Assembly: GCA_018334855.1 (NCBI GenBank)
Contig: JAGXLE010000081.1
Span: 1-6,859 of the forward strand
Direction of reading: 5' to 3'
DNA length: 6,859 nt
Origin: Desulfobacterales bacterium
GTDB lineage: Bacteria > Desulfobacterota > Desulfobacteria > Desulfobacterales > Desulfosalsimonadaceae
The stretch's first letter is position 1. Each line of letters starts with the position of its first letter. Position numbers and translations under genes: made by a program. The notes under the pieces are model-generated. The model saw only the letters and a program-made list of their open reading frames with translations. It made no database searches and was not told the DNA's origin. This document shows positions 1 to 6,483 of the stretch, piece after piece.

Positions 1-51
1 GCAGGGAGTTCTGAAATTCACCGCTAATTGCCGGGGGATGATTTGCGGTAC

Positions 52-80
52 TTGACATCAGGGGCGGGATCACTTATTAC
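52..80 (+). promoter_or_regulatory. Predicted sigma70-type promoter for the DUF1573-HAD-polA block
   Basis: A perfect -35 hexamer TTGACA lies at 52-57. After exactly 17 bases comes TATTAC at 75-80, which matches the -10 consensus TATAAT at 4 of 6 positions. Transcription would start near base 87, giving a leader of about 75 nt before the ATG at 164. No other promoter-like pair was noticed ahead of the three closely spaced plus-strand genes, so this could drive all of them. The call rests on consensus matching only. Confidence 0.55.
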
Positions 81-91
81 CCTTGGAAAGA

Positions 92-145
92 GCCTGCACG
101 TAACAGCGAAATGCACTGCTGAAAAATTTCAAACCAGGTGCAGGC
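92..145 (+). repeat. Perfect 8-bp inverted repeat in the 5' leader
   Basis: GCCTGCAC at 92-99 and GTGCAGGC at 138-145 are exact reverse complements separated by 38 bases. Inside is a smaller pair, CAGC (104-107) with GCTG (118-121). If transcription starts near 87, the RNA would begin with this stem-loop, ending 6 bases before the Shine-Dalgarno at 152-157. It could be a leader structure affecting translation or an operator for a dimeric regulator. It matches no riboswitch class that I recognise. Confidence 0.4.
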
Positions 146-151
146 ATGAAA

Positions 152-157
152 AAGGAG
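152..157 (+). promoter_or_regulatory. Ribosome binding site that fixes the DUF1573 start at 164
   Basis: AAGGAG lies six bases before the ATG at 164. The alternative in-frame ATG at 146 sits upstream of this Shine-Dalgarno and has no comparable motif of its own. Starting at 164 also gives a standard signal peptide with a short Arg-rich N-region. Confidence 0.75.
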
Positions 158-163
158 CCAGAC

Positions 164-895
164 ATGATCCGTGTTCGAAGAGCCTTTGGAACGTTTTCTG
201 CTTTGCTTCCGGTTTTTATTTTATGTACGGCACTGGCAACATCACAGGCCCTGGCCGGCCCGAGGGCGGCGGTGGAAAACAGGAAACACGATTTCGGAAG
301 CGTTTATGCCGGCAGCGATGTTATTCACGCATTTGTTATCGAAAATACGGGAGATGCCCCGCTGATCATAAAATCGGTCCGCACCGGGTGAGGGTGCACG
401 ACGGTCGATAAAACCGACCGAATTTCCCCGGGCGGGAAGGGACATGTAAAGGTAAAAGTAAAAACCGATCTTTCGGATGCCGGCAAAAAACTCAGCAAAA
501 CAGTAAGCGTGGAGACAAATGATTCTTCGCAGCCCTGGCTAAGGATGGCGGTTTCAGGGCGGGTCAGGCATTATGTAAAAATCGAGCCGCGCAGGGTGAA
601 GCTGAGCGGTACAGCAGGCATGGAAATAAAGGAGACCGTAGAAATCACTCCGCAGACAGAAGATCCGTTTCATATTCGCAAGGTTTCGACAGTGCGGGGC
701 ACGGATATAGAATGCAGACTGGAGGAAATCGAGGTTTCCGGCAGAAAAGCCTACGTCCTTCACGTGGAAAACACGAGAAAAGAGCCGGGCAGATTTTATG
801 ATTCCATACACCTGGCAACAGACAGCGATCTGGTTAATCGGATAACGATTGCGGTTTCCGGTTATATACAGCCGGCCAGGGAAAAGGGACAATAG
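164..895 (+). CDS. Exported DUF1573-family protein, probable selenoprotein (Sec at codon 76, UGA 389-391)
   Basis: Read through the in-frame TGA at 389-391, this is one 243-residue protein. Residues 1-31 look like a Sec-type signal peptide (MIRVRR, a hydrophobic core, then ALA before Gly-Pro), so the mature protein should be periplasmic. Residues 36-120 form a DUF1573 Ig-like domain: HDFGSVYAG, then FVIENTGDAPLIIKSV, then the signature at 75-79 (Gly-Sec-Gly-Cys-Thr), then ISPGGKGHVKVKV. Family members usually have Ser-Cys-Gly-Cys-Thr here, so TGA replaces the first Cys. Residues 125-235 look like a second beta-sandwich with one Cys (C184). The family's biochemical role is not established; a Sec-Gly-Cys pair suggests redox or metal chemistry. 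The stop abuts the HAD start. Alternatives are a nonsense mutation or sequencing error (TGC/TGT to TGA), in which case two fragments would be annotated. No frameshift is needed. Family assignment is solid; Sec insertion is probable, not shown. Confidence 0.8.
389..391 (+). other. Candidate recoded UGA (selenocysteine codon)
   Basis: TGA follows codons for Arg-Thr-Gly and precedes Gly-Cys-Thr-Thr. It is the only stop in this frame between 164 and 893. Its position coincides with the first Cys of the DUF1573 CGC signature, the kind of Cys position at which Sec commonly substitutes. Downstream codons keep family-like sequence without a shift of frame. Confidence 0.75.
402..420 (+). promoter_or_regulatory. 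Candidate bacterial SECIS hairpin
   Basis: CGGTCG (402-407) pairs perfectly with CGACCG (415-420) around the 7-base loop ATAAAAC. The stem starts after 10 intervening bases from the TGA, close to the 11-base spacing known for E. coli fdhF. Counted from G403 to C419 the core is 17 nt, like the minimal fdhF upper stem-loop. Against it: there is no bulged U in the stem, and the loop does not carry the GU seen in fdhF unless the closing G407-C415 pair opens to put a G first. A second hairpin, TTCCC (424-428) with GGGAA (434-438) around CGGGC, is a less likely alternative because it lies further away. Confidence 0.55.
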
Positions 896-1528
896 TTGAC
901 CGATATGGCTGATTTAAAGGTTATCGCCTTTGACTGCGACGGGGTAATGTTTGATACGCAAACAGCCAACCGTGCCTATTATAACGATCTTCTGACGCAT
1001 TTCGGAAAGCCGGAGATAACAGATGAGCAGTTCTCCTACTGCCAGATGGCAACAGCAGACGAAGCCGTGGCCTACCTGTTTCCCGACAGAGAGGAATTTG
1101 AAGAAGCCCGGGCGCTTCGCAAAAAACGGGGGTATGAACCGTATATAAAGTACATGAAGATGTCGCCGGATCTTGTGGACCTGCTTTCCTGGTGCCGTCC
1201 GGATTTTAAGACCGCAGTGGCCACCAACCGCTCAGATACCATGAACCGGGTGCTTGAAGAACACGGCCTGGGAAACTGCTTCGACCTGGTTGTCACGTCC
1301 TTAGACGTTGAAAATCCCAAGCCTCACCCGGAACAGCTAAACAAAATAGTGGATCATTTCCGGGTTCGCCCGGAAGAAGTGCTCTATATAGGAGATACAG
1401 AGGTGGACGAAAAGGCGGCACGCGCGGCCGGGGTGATCCTGGCGGTCTGCGGCAATCCTTCCCTGGCCGCCGATTACCATATAAGCCGGCTCGCAGAGAT
1501 TAAGGCTGTCATCGGCGGGCGGGGTTGA
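896..1528 (+). CDS. HAD-superfamily hydrolase, phosphoglycolate phosphatase-like (subfamily IA)
   Basis: This 210-residue protein has all four HAD motifs. Motif I is FDCDGVMFD, with nucleophile D13 and acid/base D15. Motif II is T110-N111 in VATNRSD. Motif III is K142 in ENPKPHP. Motif IV is IGDTEVD with D167 and D171. A helical cap of about residues 20-90 sits between motifs I and II, as in subfamily IA. It is probably a cytoplasmic phosphomonoesterase on a small phosphorylated metabolite; phosphoglycolate or pyrophosphate would fit the family, but the substrate cannot be read from sequence. The chosen start is TTG at 896, because AAGGGA (884-889) lies six bases upstream; ATG at 905 would be 15 bases away. 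The gene begins immediately after the DUF1573 stop, so translation is probably coupled. polA follows after 31 bases. Confidence 0.88.
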   Translation: MTDMADLKVIAFDCDGVMFDTQTANRAYYNDLLTHFGKPEITDEQFSYCQMATADEAVAYLFPDREEFEEARALRKKRGYEPYIKYMKMSPDLVDLLSWCRPDFKTAVATNRSDTMNRVLEEHGLGNCFDLVVTSLDVENPKPHPEQLNKIVDHFRVRPEEVLYIGDTEVDEKAARAAGVILAVCGNPSLAADYHISRLAEIKAVIGGRG

Positions 1529-1559
1529 CAAAAACCATGACAAATCCGGACGGCAGTAT

Positions 1560-4241
1560 ATGAGCGAAGAAAACCGCATTTACCTTATAGACGGCAGCAC
1601 ATATATTCACCGGGCATATCACGCAATCAGGGGGCTTTCCAACTCCAGGGGATTTCCCACAAATGCGGTCTACGGCTTTGCAAGAATGCTTATAAAGCTG
1701 ATCCACGACCGTGATCCTGCATACGTGGCCATGGTGTTTGACAGCCGCGGTCCCACCTTCCGCCACGAGCTTTACCCGGACTACAAGGGTCATCGGCCGG
1801 AGATGCCCGAAGATCTGGCCGTCCAGATACCTGTAATTCACGAAATCACCGAAGGTTTCAACATCCCGGTGATCATGCTGGAGGGCTACGAGGCAGACGA
1901 CCTGATCGGAACGCTTGCGCGCCAGGCAGAAGAAGCAGGCTACGAGGTGATCATGGTCACCGGCGACAAGGACATGATCCAGCTTCTAACAAACAGGGTC
2001 GCCATGTGGGACCCCATGAAAGACGAAGAAACCGACCGGGACAAGGTGATTGCAAAGCGCGGGGTGGAGCCGCACCAGATGACAGATGTCCAGGGTCTTT
2101 CAGGGGATTCCGCCGACAATATTCCCGGGGTGCCGGGTATCGGTCCCAAAACCGCCATATCGCTGATAAAGACCTACGGCAGCATGGATAACCTGTATGG
2201 CAGGCTTTCCGGCATTACCGCGGCAAAACAGAGAGAAAAGCTGGACCAATACAAAGATCAGGCCTTTTTGAGCAGAAAACTTGCAAAAATCGATACCAGT
2301 GCCCCGGTCAGCCTGGATACGGCCGCCCTGGCAAGAAAAGAGCCTGATAACCACAAGCTCGGCCGCCTGTTCAGGGACCTGGAATTTCGCAGGCTCCAGG
2401 AGCAGTTCCCGGTGGTATCCGACCTGTCTTCAAAGGACTACCGGCCGGTGCGCGACGAGGAAGCTCTGGAGAAGCTGGTTGAAACCCTCACGCAGGCAGG
2501 CTGTTTTGCCGTAGACACTGAAACCACGTCTACAGAGGCCATAAGCGCCGAACTGGTGGGGCTTTCATTTGCCGTGGAGGAAAACCGGGCTTTTTACGTG
2601 CCCTGCGCCCATACATCTGCTGATGCCTCCCCGCAGCTTTCACGCGGTTTTGTCCTGGAAAAACTCAGATCCGTCCTTGAAAACCCGGAAATCAAAAAGG
2701 TCGGCCAGAACATCAAGTACGACTGGACGGTGCTTCGCAGATACGGAATTGACCTTGCCGGGGTGGTATTTGACACCATGCTGGCCTCCTATCTGCTCAA
2801 CCCGGAAAAGCGGGCCCACGGCTTAAGCCAGATCGCCATGGATTACCTGGACCACAGGATGATTACATATGATGAGGTGGTTTCTGCAGAAGGCGGAAAG
2901 CTTGCCTGCTTCTCCGAGGTCCCGGTGGAAAAGGCTGTTGTCTATGCCTGCGAGGACGCAGATATTACCCTGGCTGCATACCGCAAACTTTCACCCATGC
3001 TTTGCCAGGCGGGTCTTACCCGGCTGCTTGAAACCCTAGAGCTGCCCCTGGTGCCGGTGCTCATGAAAATGGAGGAAGCCGGAATCCGGGTGGACAAAGA
3101 CCGTCTGGCGGAAATGAGCAAAGACCTGGCAGCCGAGCTCGAGCGTATCGAGGCAGATATTTACACCCTGGCAGGCGAGGAGTTTAACATCAATTCCTCC
3201 CAGCAACTGGGTCGTATCCTGTTTGAAAAATTAAACCTGCCCACCCAGAAGAAGACAAAGAAGAAAACAGGGTATTCCACGGACGTGGAGGTTCTTAACG
3301 CCCTGTGCCGGCATCATGACCTGCCCGTACTGGTGCTGCGACACCGGGGGCTTTCCAAGCTTAAATCCACCTACGTTGATGCTCTGTTCGGGCTTATCAA
3401 CCAGGAAACCGGCCGGATTCACACCTCTTTTAACCAGACTGTCACGGCCACGGGCCGGCTGAGCAGCTCCAACCCGAACCTGCAAAACATCCCCATCCGC
3501 AGCGAGGAGGGAAGGGATGTGCGAAGGGCCTTTATCCCGAAAGACGGCTGGTATTTTGTCGCGGCAGACTATTCCCAGATCGAGCTTCGGCTGCTGGCCC
3601 ATTATTCAAAAGACGAGATTTTAACCGGGGCGTTTGCAAACAACGAGGATGTCCATACCCGGACCGCAGCCGAGGTCTTTATGACAGAGGCTTCAAATGT
3701 CACAGACGAGCTGCGGCGGCAGGCAAAGGCCATCAATTTCGGTATAATCTACGGCATGGGGGCTTATTCGCTTTCAAAGGAGCTGGGGATCACGCCCAAA
3801 ATGGCGCGTACCTATATTGATCATTATTTTCAACGTTACAGCGGGGTCAGGGCTTTTATAGACAGCACGATTGAGGCCGCCCGGAAAAGCGGACGGGTCG
3901 GGACCGAGTTCGGCCGCATACGCTACATACCGGATATTAACAGCACAAATGCGAATATGCGGGGTTTTGCAGAGCGCACAGCCATTAACACCCCGATCCA
4001 GGGCGCTGCAGCCGATTTGCTTAAAATGGCCATGATCCGGGTGGATGCGGCACTGGAGGAAAAACAGCTTAAGTCCTCGATGCTGCTTACGGTTCATGAC
4101 GAACTGGTATTCGAGGTGCCTGAAGACGAGTTAGATACGCTTTCCGATCTGGTCAGATGGATCATGGAAAATATAACGGAGCTTTCGGTGCCGCTAAAGG
4201 TCAATGTTTCCATGGGCAGGGACTGGGCCGCAGCCCATTAG
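1560..4241 (+). CDS. polA: DNA polymerase I
   Basis: This 893-residue protein is full length for the family (E. coli PolA is 928). Residues 1 to about 290 are the 5'-3' flap nuclease, with D11, D61, the E111/D113/D114 cluster, D136/D138, D183/D186 and a helix-hairpin-helix around 187-200. Residues about 300-490 are the 3'-5' exonuclease with the complete DEDD set: D319 and E321 (VDTET), D388 (NIKYD), and Y462 with D466 (YACED). Proofreading therefore looks intact, unlike in Taq-type enzymes. Residues about 510-893 are the polymerase: motif A D670 (ADYSQIELR), motif B R719, K723, F727 and Y731, and motif C H846-D847-E848. The enzyme fills gaps and removes RNA primers in replication and repair. 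The start at ATG 1560 gives the standard N-terminus (YLIDGS); the upstream ribosome site is weak (GGA, 1548-1550), so expression may depend on upstream translation. Confidence 0.98.
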   Translation: MSEENRIYLIDGSTYIHRAYHAIRGLSNSRGFPTNAVYGFARMLIKLIHDRDPAYVAMVFDSRGPTFRHELYPDYKGHRPEMPEDLAVQIPVIHEITEGFNIPVIMLEGYEADDLIGTLARQAEEAGYEVIMVTGDKDMIQLLTNRVAMWDPMKDEETDRDKVIAKRGVEPHQMTDVQGLSGDSADNIPGVPGIGPKTAISLIKTYGSMDNLYGRLSGITAAKQREKLDQYKDQAFLSRKLAKIDTSAPVSLDTAALARKEPDNHKLGRLFRDLEFRRLQEQFPVVSDLSSKDYRPVRDEEALEKLVETLTQAGCFAVDTETTSTEAISAELVGLSFAVEENRAFYVPCAHTSADASPQLSRGFVLEKLRSVLENPEIKKVGQNIKYDWTVLRRYGIDLAGVVFDTMLASYLLNPEKRAHGLSQIAMDYLDHRMITYDEVVSAEGGKLACFSEVPVEKAVVYACEDADITLAAYRKLSPMLCQAGLTRLLETLELPLVPVLMKMEEAGIRVDKDRLAEMSKDLAAELERIEADIYTLAGEEFNINSSQQLGRILFEKLNLPTQKKTKKKTGYSTDVEVLNALCRHHDLPVLVLRHRGLSKLKSTYVDALFGLINQETGRIHTSFNQTVTATGRLSSSNPNLQNIPIRSEEGRDVRRAFIPKDGWYFVAADYSQIELRLLAHYSKDEILTGAFANNEDVHTRTAAEVFMTEASNVTDELRRQAKAINFGIIYGMGAYSLSKELGITPKMARTYIDHYFQRYSGVRAFIDSTIEAARKSGRVGTEFGRIRYIPDINSTNANMRGFAERTAINTPIQGAAADLLKMAMIRVDAALEEKQLKSSMLLTVHDELVFEVPEDELDTLSDLVRWIMENITELSVPLKVNVSMGRDWAAAH

Positions 4242-4251
4242 CCGCCGAAAA

Positions 4252-4428
4252 TCATTCTTTCTCTGTACCGGCTTTCTGCTTTCCGCCGTCCTGCCTGACC
4301 GATTTTTCCACTGTGCTGTAGATGTTTCTGAAGTGGTCGTGGAAGCTGGTCGGGGAGATATTTCCCACCTCGATGAATTTGACCACGATTTCCTTAACGG
4401 TTTTTAGAATCATTTCATCTTGTTTCAT
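4252..4428 (-). CDS. Small conserved-looking protein, resembles the MucR/Ros N-terminal helical region
   Basis: On the minus strand, ATG at 4428 opens a 58-codon frame ending in TGA at 4252-4254. The protein starts MKQDEMILKTVKEIVVKFIE, continues VGNISPTSFHDHFRNIYSTV, and ends in a charged Lys/Glu/Gln tail. The first 45 residues read as two or three amphipathic helices of the kind seen before the zinc finger in MucR/Ros regulators. No Cys and no C2H2 finger is present, so DNA binding of the MucR type is not supported. Amino-acid composition is natural, and a promoter-like pair lies upstream (4495-4523). AAGG about eight bases before the ATG is a weak ribosome site. It is convergent with polA (10 bp between stops) and divergent from map. 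Short proteins of this sort may be labelled MucR-family or TraB-like; I would not assign a function. Confidence 0.72.
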   Translation of the reverse strand: MKQDEMILKTVKEIVVKFIEVGNISPTSFHDHFRNIYSTVEKSVRQDGGKQKAGTEKE

Positions 4429-4482
4429 GGCTATGGCCTTGTCTGGGAAGATATTTCTGATTTGTTCTGCAATCCGGATTAT

Positions 4483-4492
4483 CAGATATCTG
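4483..4492. repeat. 10-bp palindrome at the predicted minus-strand start site
   Basis: CAGATATCTG is a perfect palindrome. On the minus strand TCTGATA occurs twice here, 19 bases apart, the second copy overlapping the palindrome. The position over the predicted transcription start would suit an operator, but the site is short and AT-rich, so chance is a real possibility. Confidence 0.25.
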
Positions 4493-4494
4493 TG

Positions 4495-4523
4495 CTTATA
4501 TCAGAAACCGCGGCCCGGTGCAA
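4495..4523 (-). promoter_or_regulatory. Predicted minus-strand promoter for the 58-residue gene
   Basis: Read on the minus strand, TTGCAC (4523-4518) and TATAAG (4500-4495) are 17 bases apart. The -10 matches consensus at five of six positions, while the -35 keeps only TTG. Predicted transcription starts near 4488, inside the palindrome CAGATATCTG at 4483-4492, leaving a leader of about 60 nt. Confidence 0.4.
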
Positions 4524-4527
4524 TTGC

Positions 4528-4557
4528 TTGACAGATGATCCGGCCTGCATTAATAAT
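4528..4557 (+). promoter_or_regulatory. Predicted sigma70-type promoter for map and the downstream hydrolase
   Basis: A perfect TTGACA at 4528-4533 is followed after 18 bases by AATAAT (4552-4557), five of six matches to the -10 consensus. The predicted start near 4565 leaves only about 27 nt of leader before the ATG at 4592. It partly interleaves with the divergent minus-strand promoter, whose -35 ends at 4523. Confidence 0.6.
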
Positions 4558-4577
4558 GGATCTTCTGCAGTCGGCGG

Positions 4578-4584
4578 AAGGAGG
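4578..4584 (+). promoter_or_regulatory. Strong ribosome binding site that fixes the map start at 4592
   Basis: AAGGAGG lies seven bases before ATG 4592. The same frame is open back to 4535, but those 19 extra codons would include this Shine-Dalgarno and precede the SEC-C motif without family similarity. Confidence 0.85.
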
Positions 4585-4591
4585 AAGAATA

Positions 4592-5476
4592 ATGAAAAAC
4601 GGAAACAAAATAGGGCGAAACGACCCCTGCCCCTGCGGCAGCGGGAAAAAATACAAGAAGTGCTGCATGGGAAAGCAAAACAGCAGGCCGGTGGACGTAA
4701 AGAGATGGTACAGGCAGAAATACGACATCCGGCTCAAGGAAAAAAAGGATGTCGAGGGTATAAAAGCCGCGGGCCGCATAGTGCTTGAAAGCCTGGACAT
4801 GGTGGAGGCAGAACTTAAAGCCGGCATGACCACCGACGAGATAAACACTCTGGTCCACGAGCATGCGGAAAAATACGGGGCAGTGCCGGCGCCGTTAAAT
4901 TACCGGGGATTTCCCAAGAGCGTGTGCACTTCTGTAAATGATGTTATCTGCCACGGTATTCCCGGCGAGTACGTGCTCAAAGACGGCGATATAATCAATG
5001 TGGATGTTACCCATATCTATAAGGGCTATTATGCGGATGCCAGCAAAACTTTCTTTGTGGGGACTCCGGGCCCGGATGCGCAAAAGATCGTACGGGTGGC
5101 CGGGGAAAGTTTAAAGGCTGCAATGGAAATGCTTGCCCCGGATAACACCATCGGAGATATCGGCTGGGCCATCCAGAGCTGTGCCGAAAGGCAGGGCTGT
5201 TCCGTTGTAAGGGAATTTGTGGGCCACGGTGTTGGCTTTGATTTCCATGAGCCGCCGCAGGTCCCGCATTACGGCAAAAAAGGAGAGGGGATTGTGCTGG
5301 TGCCGGGAATGGTCTTTACGGTGGAGCCGATGATCAACCTGGGAAAGCCGCAGCTTTTTATCAAAGACGACGGGTGGACCGCGGTTACAGCCGACCGAGA
5401 GCCTTCGGCACAGTTTGAACAGACCTTTTTTATTACAGAGGACGGGTTTGAAAGCCTTACGCCTTATTTTCTTTGA
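4592..5476 (+). CDS. map: Type I methionine aminopeptidase with N-terminal SEC-C zinc motif
   Basis: This 294-residue cytoplasmic metalloprotease removes the initiator Met from new proteins. Residues 9-26 are a SEC-C motif ([17 protein letters not shown]) with the putative zinc ligands C13, C15, C24 and C25. The same motif occurs at the C-terminus of SecA. A basic linker (about 30-50) leads to the pita-bread catalytic domain. Metal ligands are all visible: D138 (NVDVT), D149 (YYADAS), H212 (GHGVG), E245 (FTVEPM) and E276 (QFEQTF). Catalytic histidines H121 (ICHGIP) and H219 (FHEPP) are also present. The domain has the type I layout, without the type II insertion. The SEC-C extension may help dock the enzyme at the ribosome, as suggested for N-terminally extended type I enzymes; this is inference. 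It has its own promoter, and its stop overlaps the next gene's start by four bases. Confidence 0.96.
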   Translation: MKNGNKIGRNDPCPCGSGKKYKKCCMGKQNSRPVDVKRWYRQKYDIRLKEKKDVEGIKAAGRIVLESLDMVEAELKAGMTTDEINTLVHEHAEKYGAVPAPLNYRGFPKSVCTSVNDVICHGIPGEYVLKDGDIINVDVTHIYKGYYADASKTFFVGTPGPDAQKIVRVAGESLKAAMEMLAPDNTIGDIGWAIQSCAERQGCSVVREFVGHGVGFDFHEPPQVPHYGKKGEGIVLVPGMVFTVEPMINLGKPQLFIKDDGWTAVTADREPSAQFEQTFFITEDGFESLTPYFL

Positions 5477-6402
5477 TCAGCACAAACTTTGCGGGAGAAA
5501 TGCAGGATAAAGATACGCTAACAGGCGGCATGCCTGCAGTCAACGATGTTGAAGGAAAACGGGTTCCGAAAGGCATCCCTTCAGTGGTGGATGCACATGT
5601 CCATGTCTTTCCCGAAGCGATTTTTTCGGCGATATGGAAGTGGTTTGATAATCATGCCTGGCCGGTGCGCTACAGGATGAATGCCCGAAATCTTCTCGAT
5701 TTTTTGTTTGACCGGGGTGTGCAACATGTGGTTGCTCTGCAGTATGCCCACAAGGCGGGAATTGCAGAAGAGTTAAACCTGTTCATGACCGATTTGTGCA
5801 GCTCGGTTGCGGGGCGGGTAACAGGGCTGGCAGCGGTGTTTCCCGGTGAGCCGGGTGCGGCCGGGATACTCGGCAGGGCGTTTGAATCGGGCCTGGCAGG
5901 AGTAAAGCTTCATGCCCATGTCCAGTGTTTTGATTTAAACAGCCCGGAAATGGAGGAGATATACCGGGCATGTGAGGATGCGGCAAAACCCCTGGTCGTG
6001 CACGCAGGACGCGAGCCCAAGAGCCCGGCATATTCATGCGACCCCTATGATATCTGCGCTGCTGAAAAGATCCGGAAAATACTTGACAAATATCCGGGAC
6101 TGAGACTGTGCGTGCCGCATCTCGGTGCTGACGAGTTTGAAGAATATGCGGGCCTGATCAGGGAATACGACAATCTCTGGTTGGATACGGCCATGGCCGT
6201 AACCGATTATCTGCCCGTGGACAACCCGGTTTCACTTGCAGAGATGCGGGCCGACCGGGTAATGTACGGCTCTGATTTCCCCAACATTCCGTATGCCTGG
6301 GACCGGGAGCTAAAGGAGTTGGCAGCAGCAGGGTTTTCAGAAAACATGCTGGAGAAGCTCCTGTGGAAAAACGCCTGTGATTTTTTCGGAATTGAACTCT
6401 GA
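5473..6402 (+). CDS. Amidohydrolase-2 family metal-dependent hydrolase
   Basis: Up to 309 residues, with a TIM-barrel amidohydrolase (PF04909-type) domain from about residue 36 to the end. Visible features are the HxH metal pair H42/H44 ([12 protein letters not shown]), K145-L-H147 (VKLHAH), H177 (VVHAGREPK), H216 (VPHLGADE) and the catalytic D268 (MYGSDFPN). The family contains decarboxylases, lactonases and hydrolases acting on C-C, C-N or C-O bonds; I cannot name the substrate. The start is uncertain. TTG 5473 overlaps the map stop (TTGA) and would be translationally coupled. ATG 5500 has GGGAG too close (two bases), and ATG 5530 has no clear ribosome site. The first 35 residues lie outside the domain and do not decide it. 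It is probably cotranscribed with map; nothing ties their functions together. Confidence 0.88.
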   Translation: MISTNFAGEMQDKDTLTGGMPAVNDVEGKRVPKGIPSVVDAHVHVFPEAIFSAIWKWFDNHAWPVRYRMNARNLLDFLFDRGVQHVVALQYAHKAGIAEELNLFMTDLCSSVAGRVTGLAAVFPGEPGAAGILGRAFESGLAGVKLHAHVQCFDLNSPEMEEIYRACEDAAKPLVVHAGREPKSPAYSCDPYDICAAEKIRKILDKYPGLRLCVPHLGADEFEEYAGLIREYDNLWLDTAMAVTDYLPVDNPVSLAEMRADRVMYGSDFPNIPYAWDRELKELAAAGFSENMLEKLLWKNACDFFGIEL

Positions 6403-6426
6403 TAGAATCGTAAAAATCGATTTCTA
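6403..6426 (+). other. AT-rich hairpin directly after the hydrolase stop
   Basis: TAGAATCG (6403-6410) pairs with CGATTTCTA (6418-6426) through eight base pairs with one bulged T, around the loop TAAAAAT. It starts on the base after the TGA. No T tract follows, so it is not a standard intrinsic terminator; it may protect the 3' end or be incidental. Confidence 0.35.
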
Positions 6427-6435
6427 AGTAACTTC

Positions 6436-6463
6436 GTTCAAAGTTCAAGGTTCAAGGTTCAAA
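6436..6463 (+). repeat. Four tandem 7-bp repeats GTTCAA(A/G)
   Basis: GTTCAAA (6436-6442), GTTCAAG (6443-6449), GTTCAAG (6450-6456) and GTTCAAA (6457-6463) are contiguous, and an A-rich stretch follows. The outer copies end in A and the inner two in G. The array sits between the end of the map operon and the hairpin-dense block. It has no spacers, so it is not a CRISPR array. It may be a slippage-prone microsatellite or a short intergenic repeat. Confidence 0.85.
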
Positions 6464-6483
6464 AAAATAAAATCAAAGCTTTT

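Noticed and set aside
389..391. Programmed frameshift as the explanation of the broken DUF1573 frame
   Set aside because: The domain continues in the same frame after the TGA, so no shift is needed, and no slippery heptamer is next to it.
28..411. Open frame on the plus strand overlapping the signal peptide region of the DUF1573 gene
   Set aside because: It is out of frame with the DUF1573 domain, matches no family and lacks a ribosome site. The overlapping frame from 164 encodes a clear signal peptide and domain.
509..895. Treating the second part of the DUF1573 gene as a separate gene from GTG 509
   Set aside because: There is no ribosome site, and the start falls in the middle of a beta strand of the DUF1573 domain. 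Reading through the TGA keeps the same frame and restores the whole domain.
4242..4251. Bidirectional intrinsic terminator between polA and the convergent small gene
   Set aside because: The 10-base gap has no inverted repeat and no T run, so terminators would have to lie within the opposing genes.
4535..4591. Longer map start at 4535 (19 extra residues)
   Set aside because: The strong AAGGAGG at 4578-4584 would lie inside the gene, and the extension has no family similarity. ATG 4592 is ideally spaced.
6436..6463. CRISPR array
   Set aside because: The units are 7 bp and contiguous with no spacers, and there are no cas genes.
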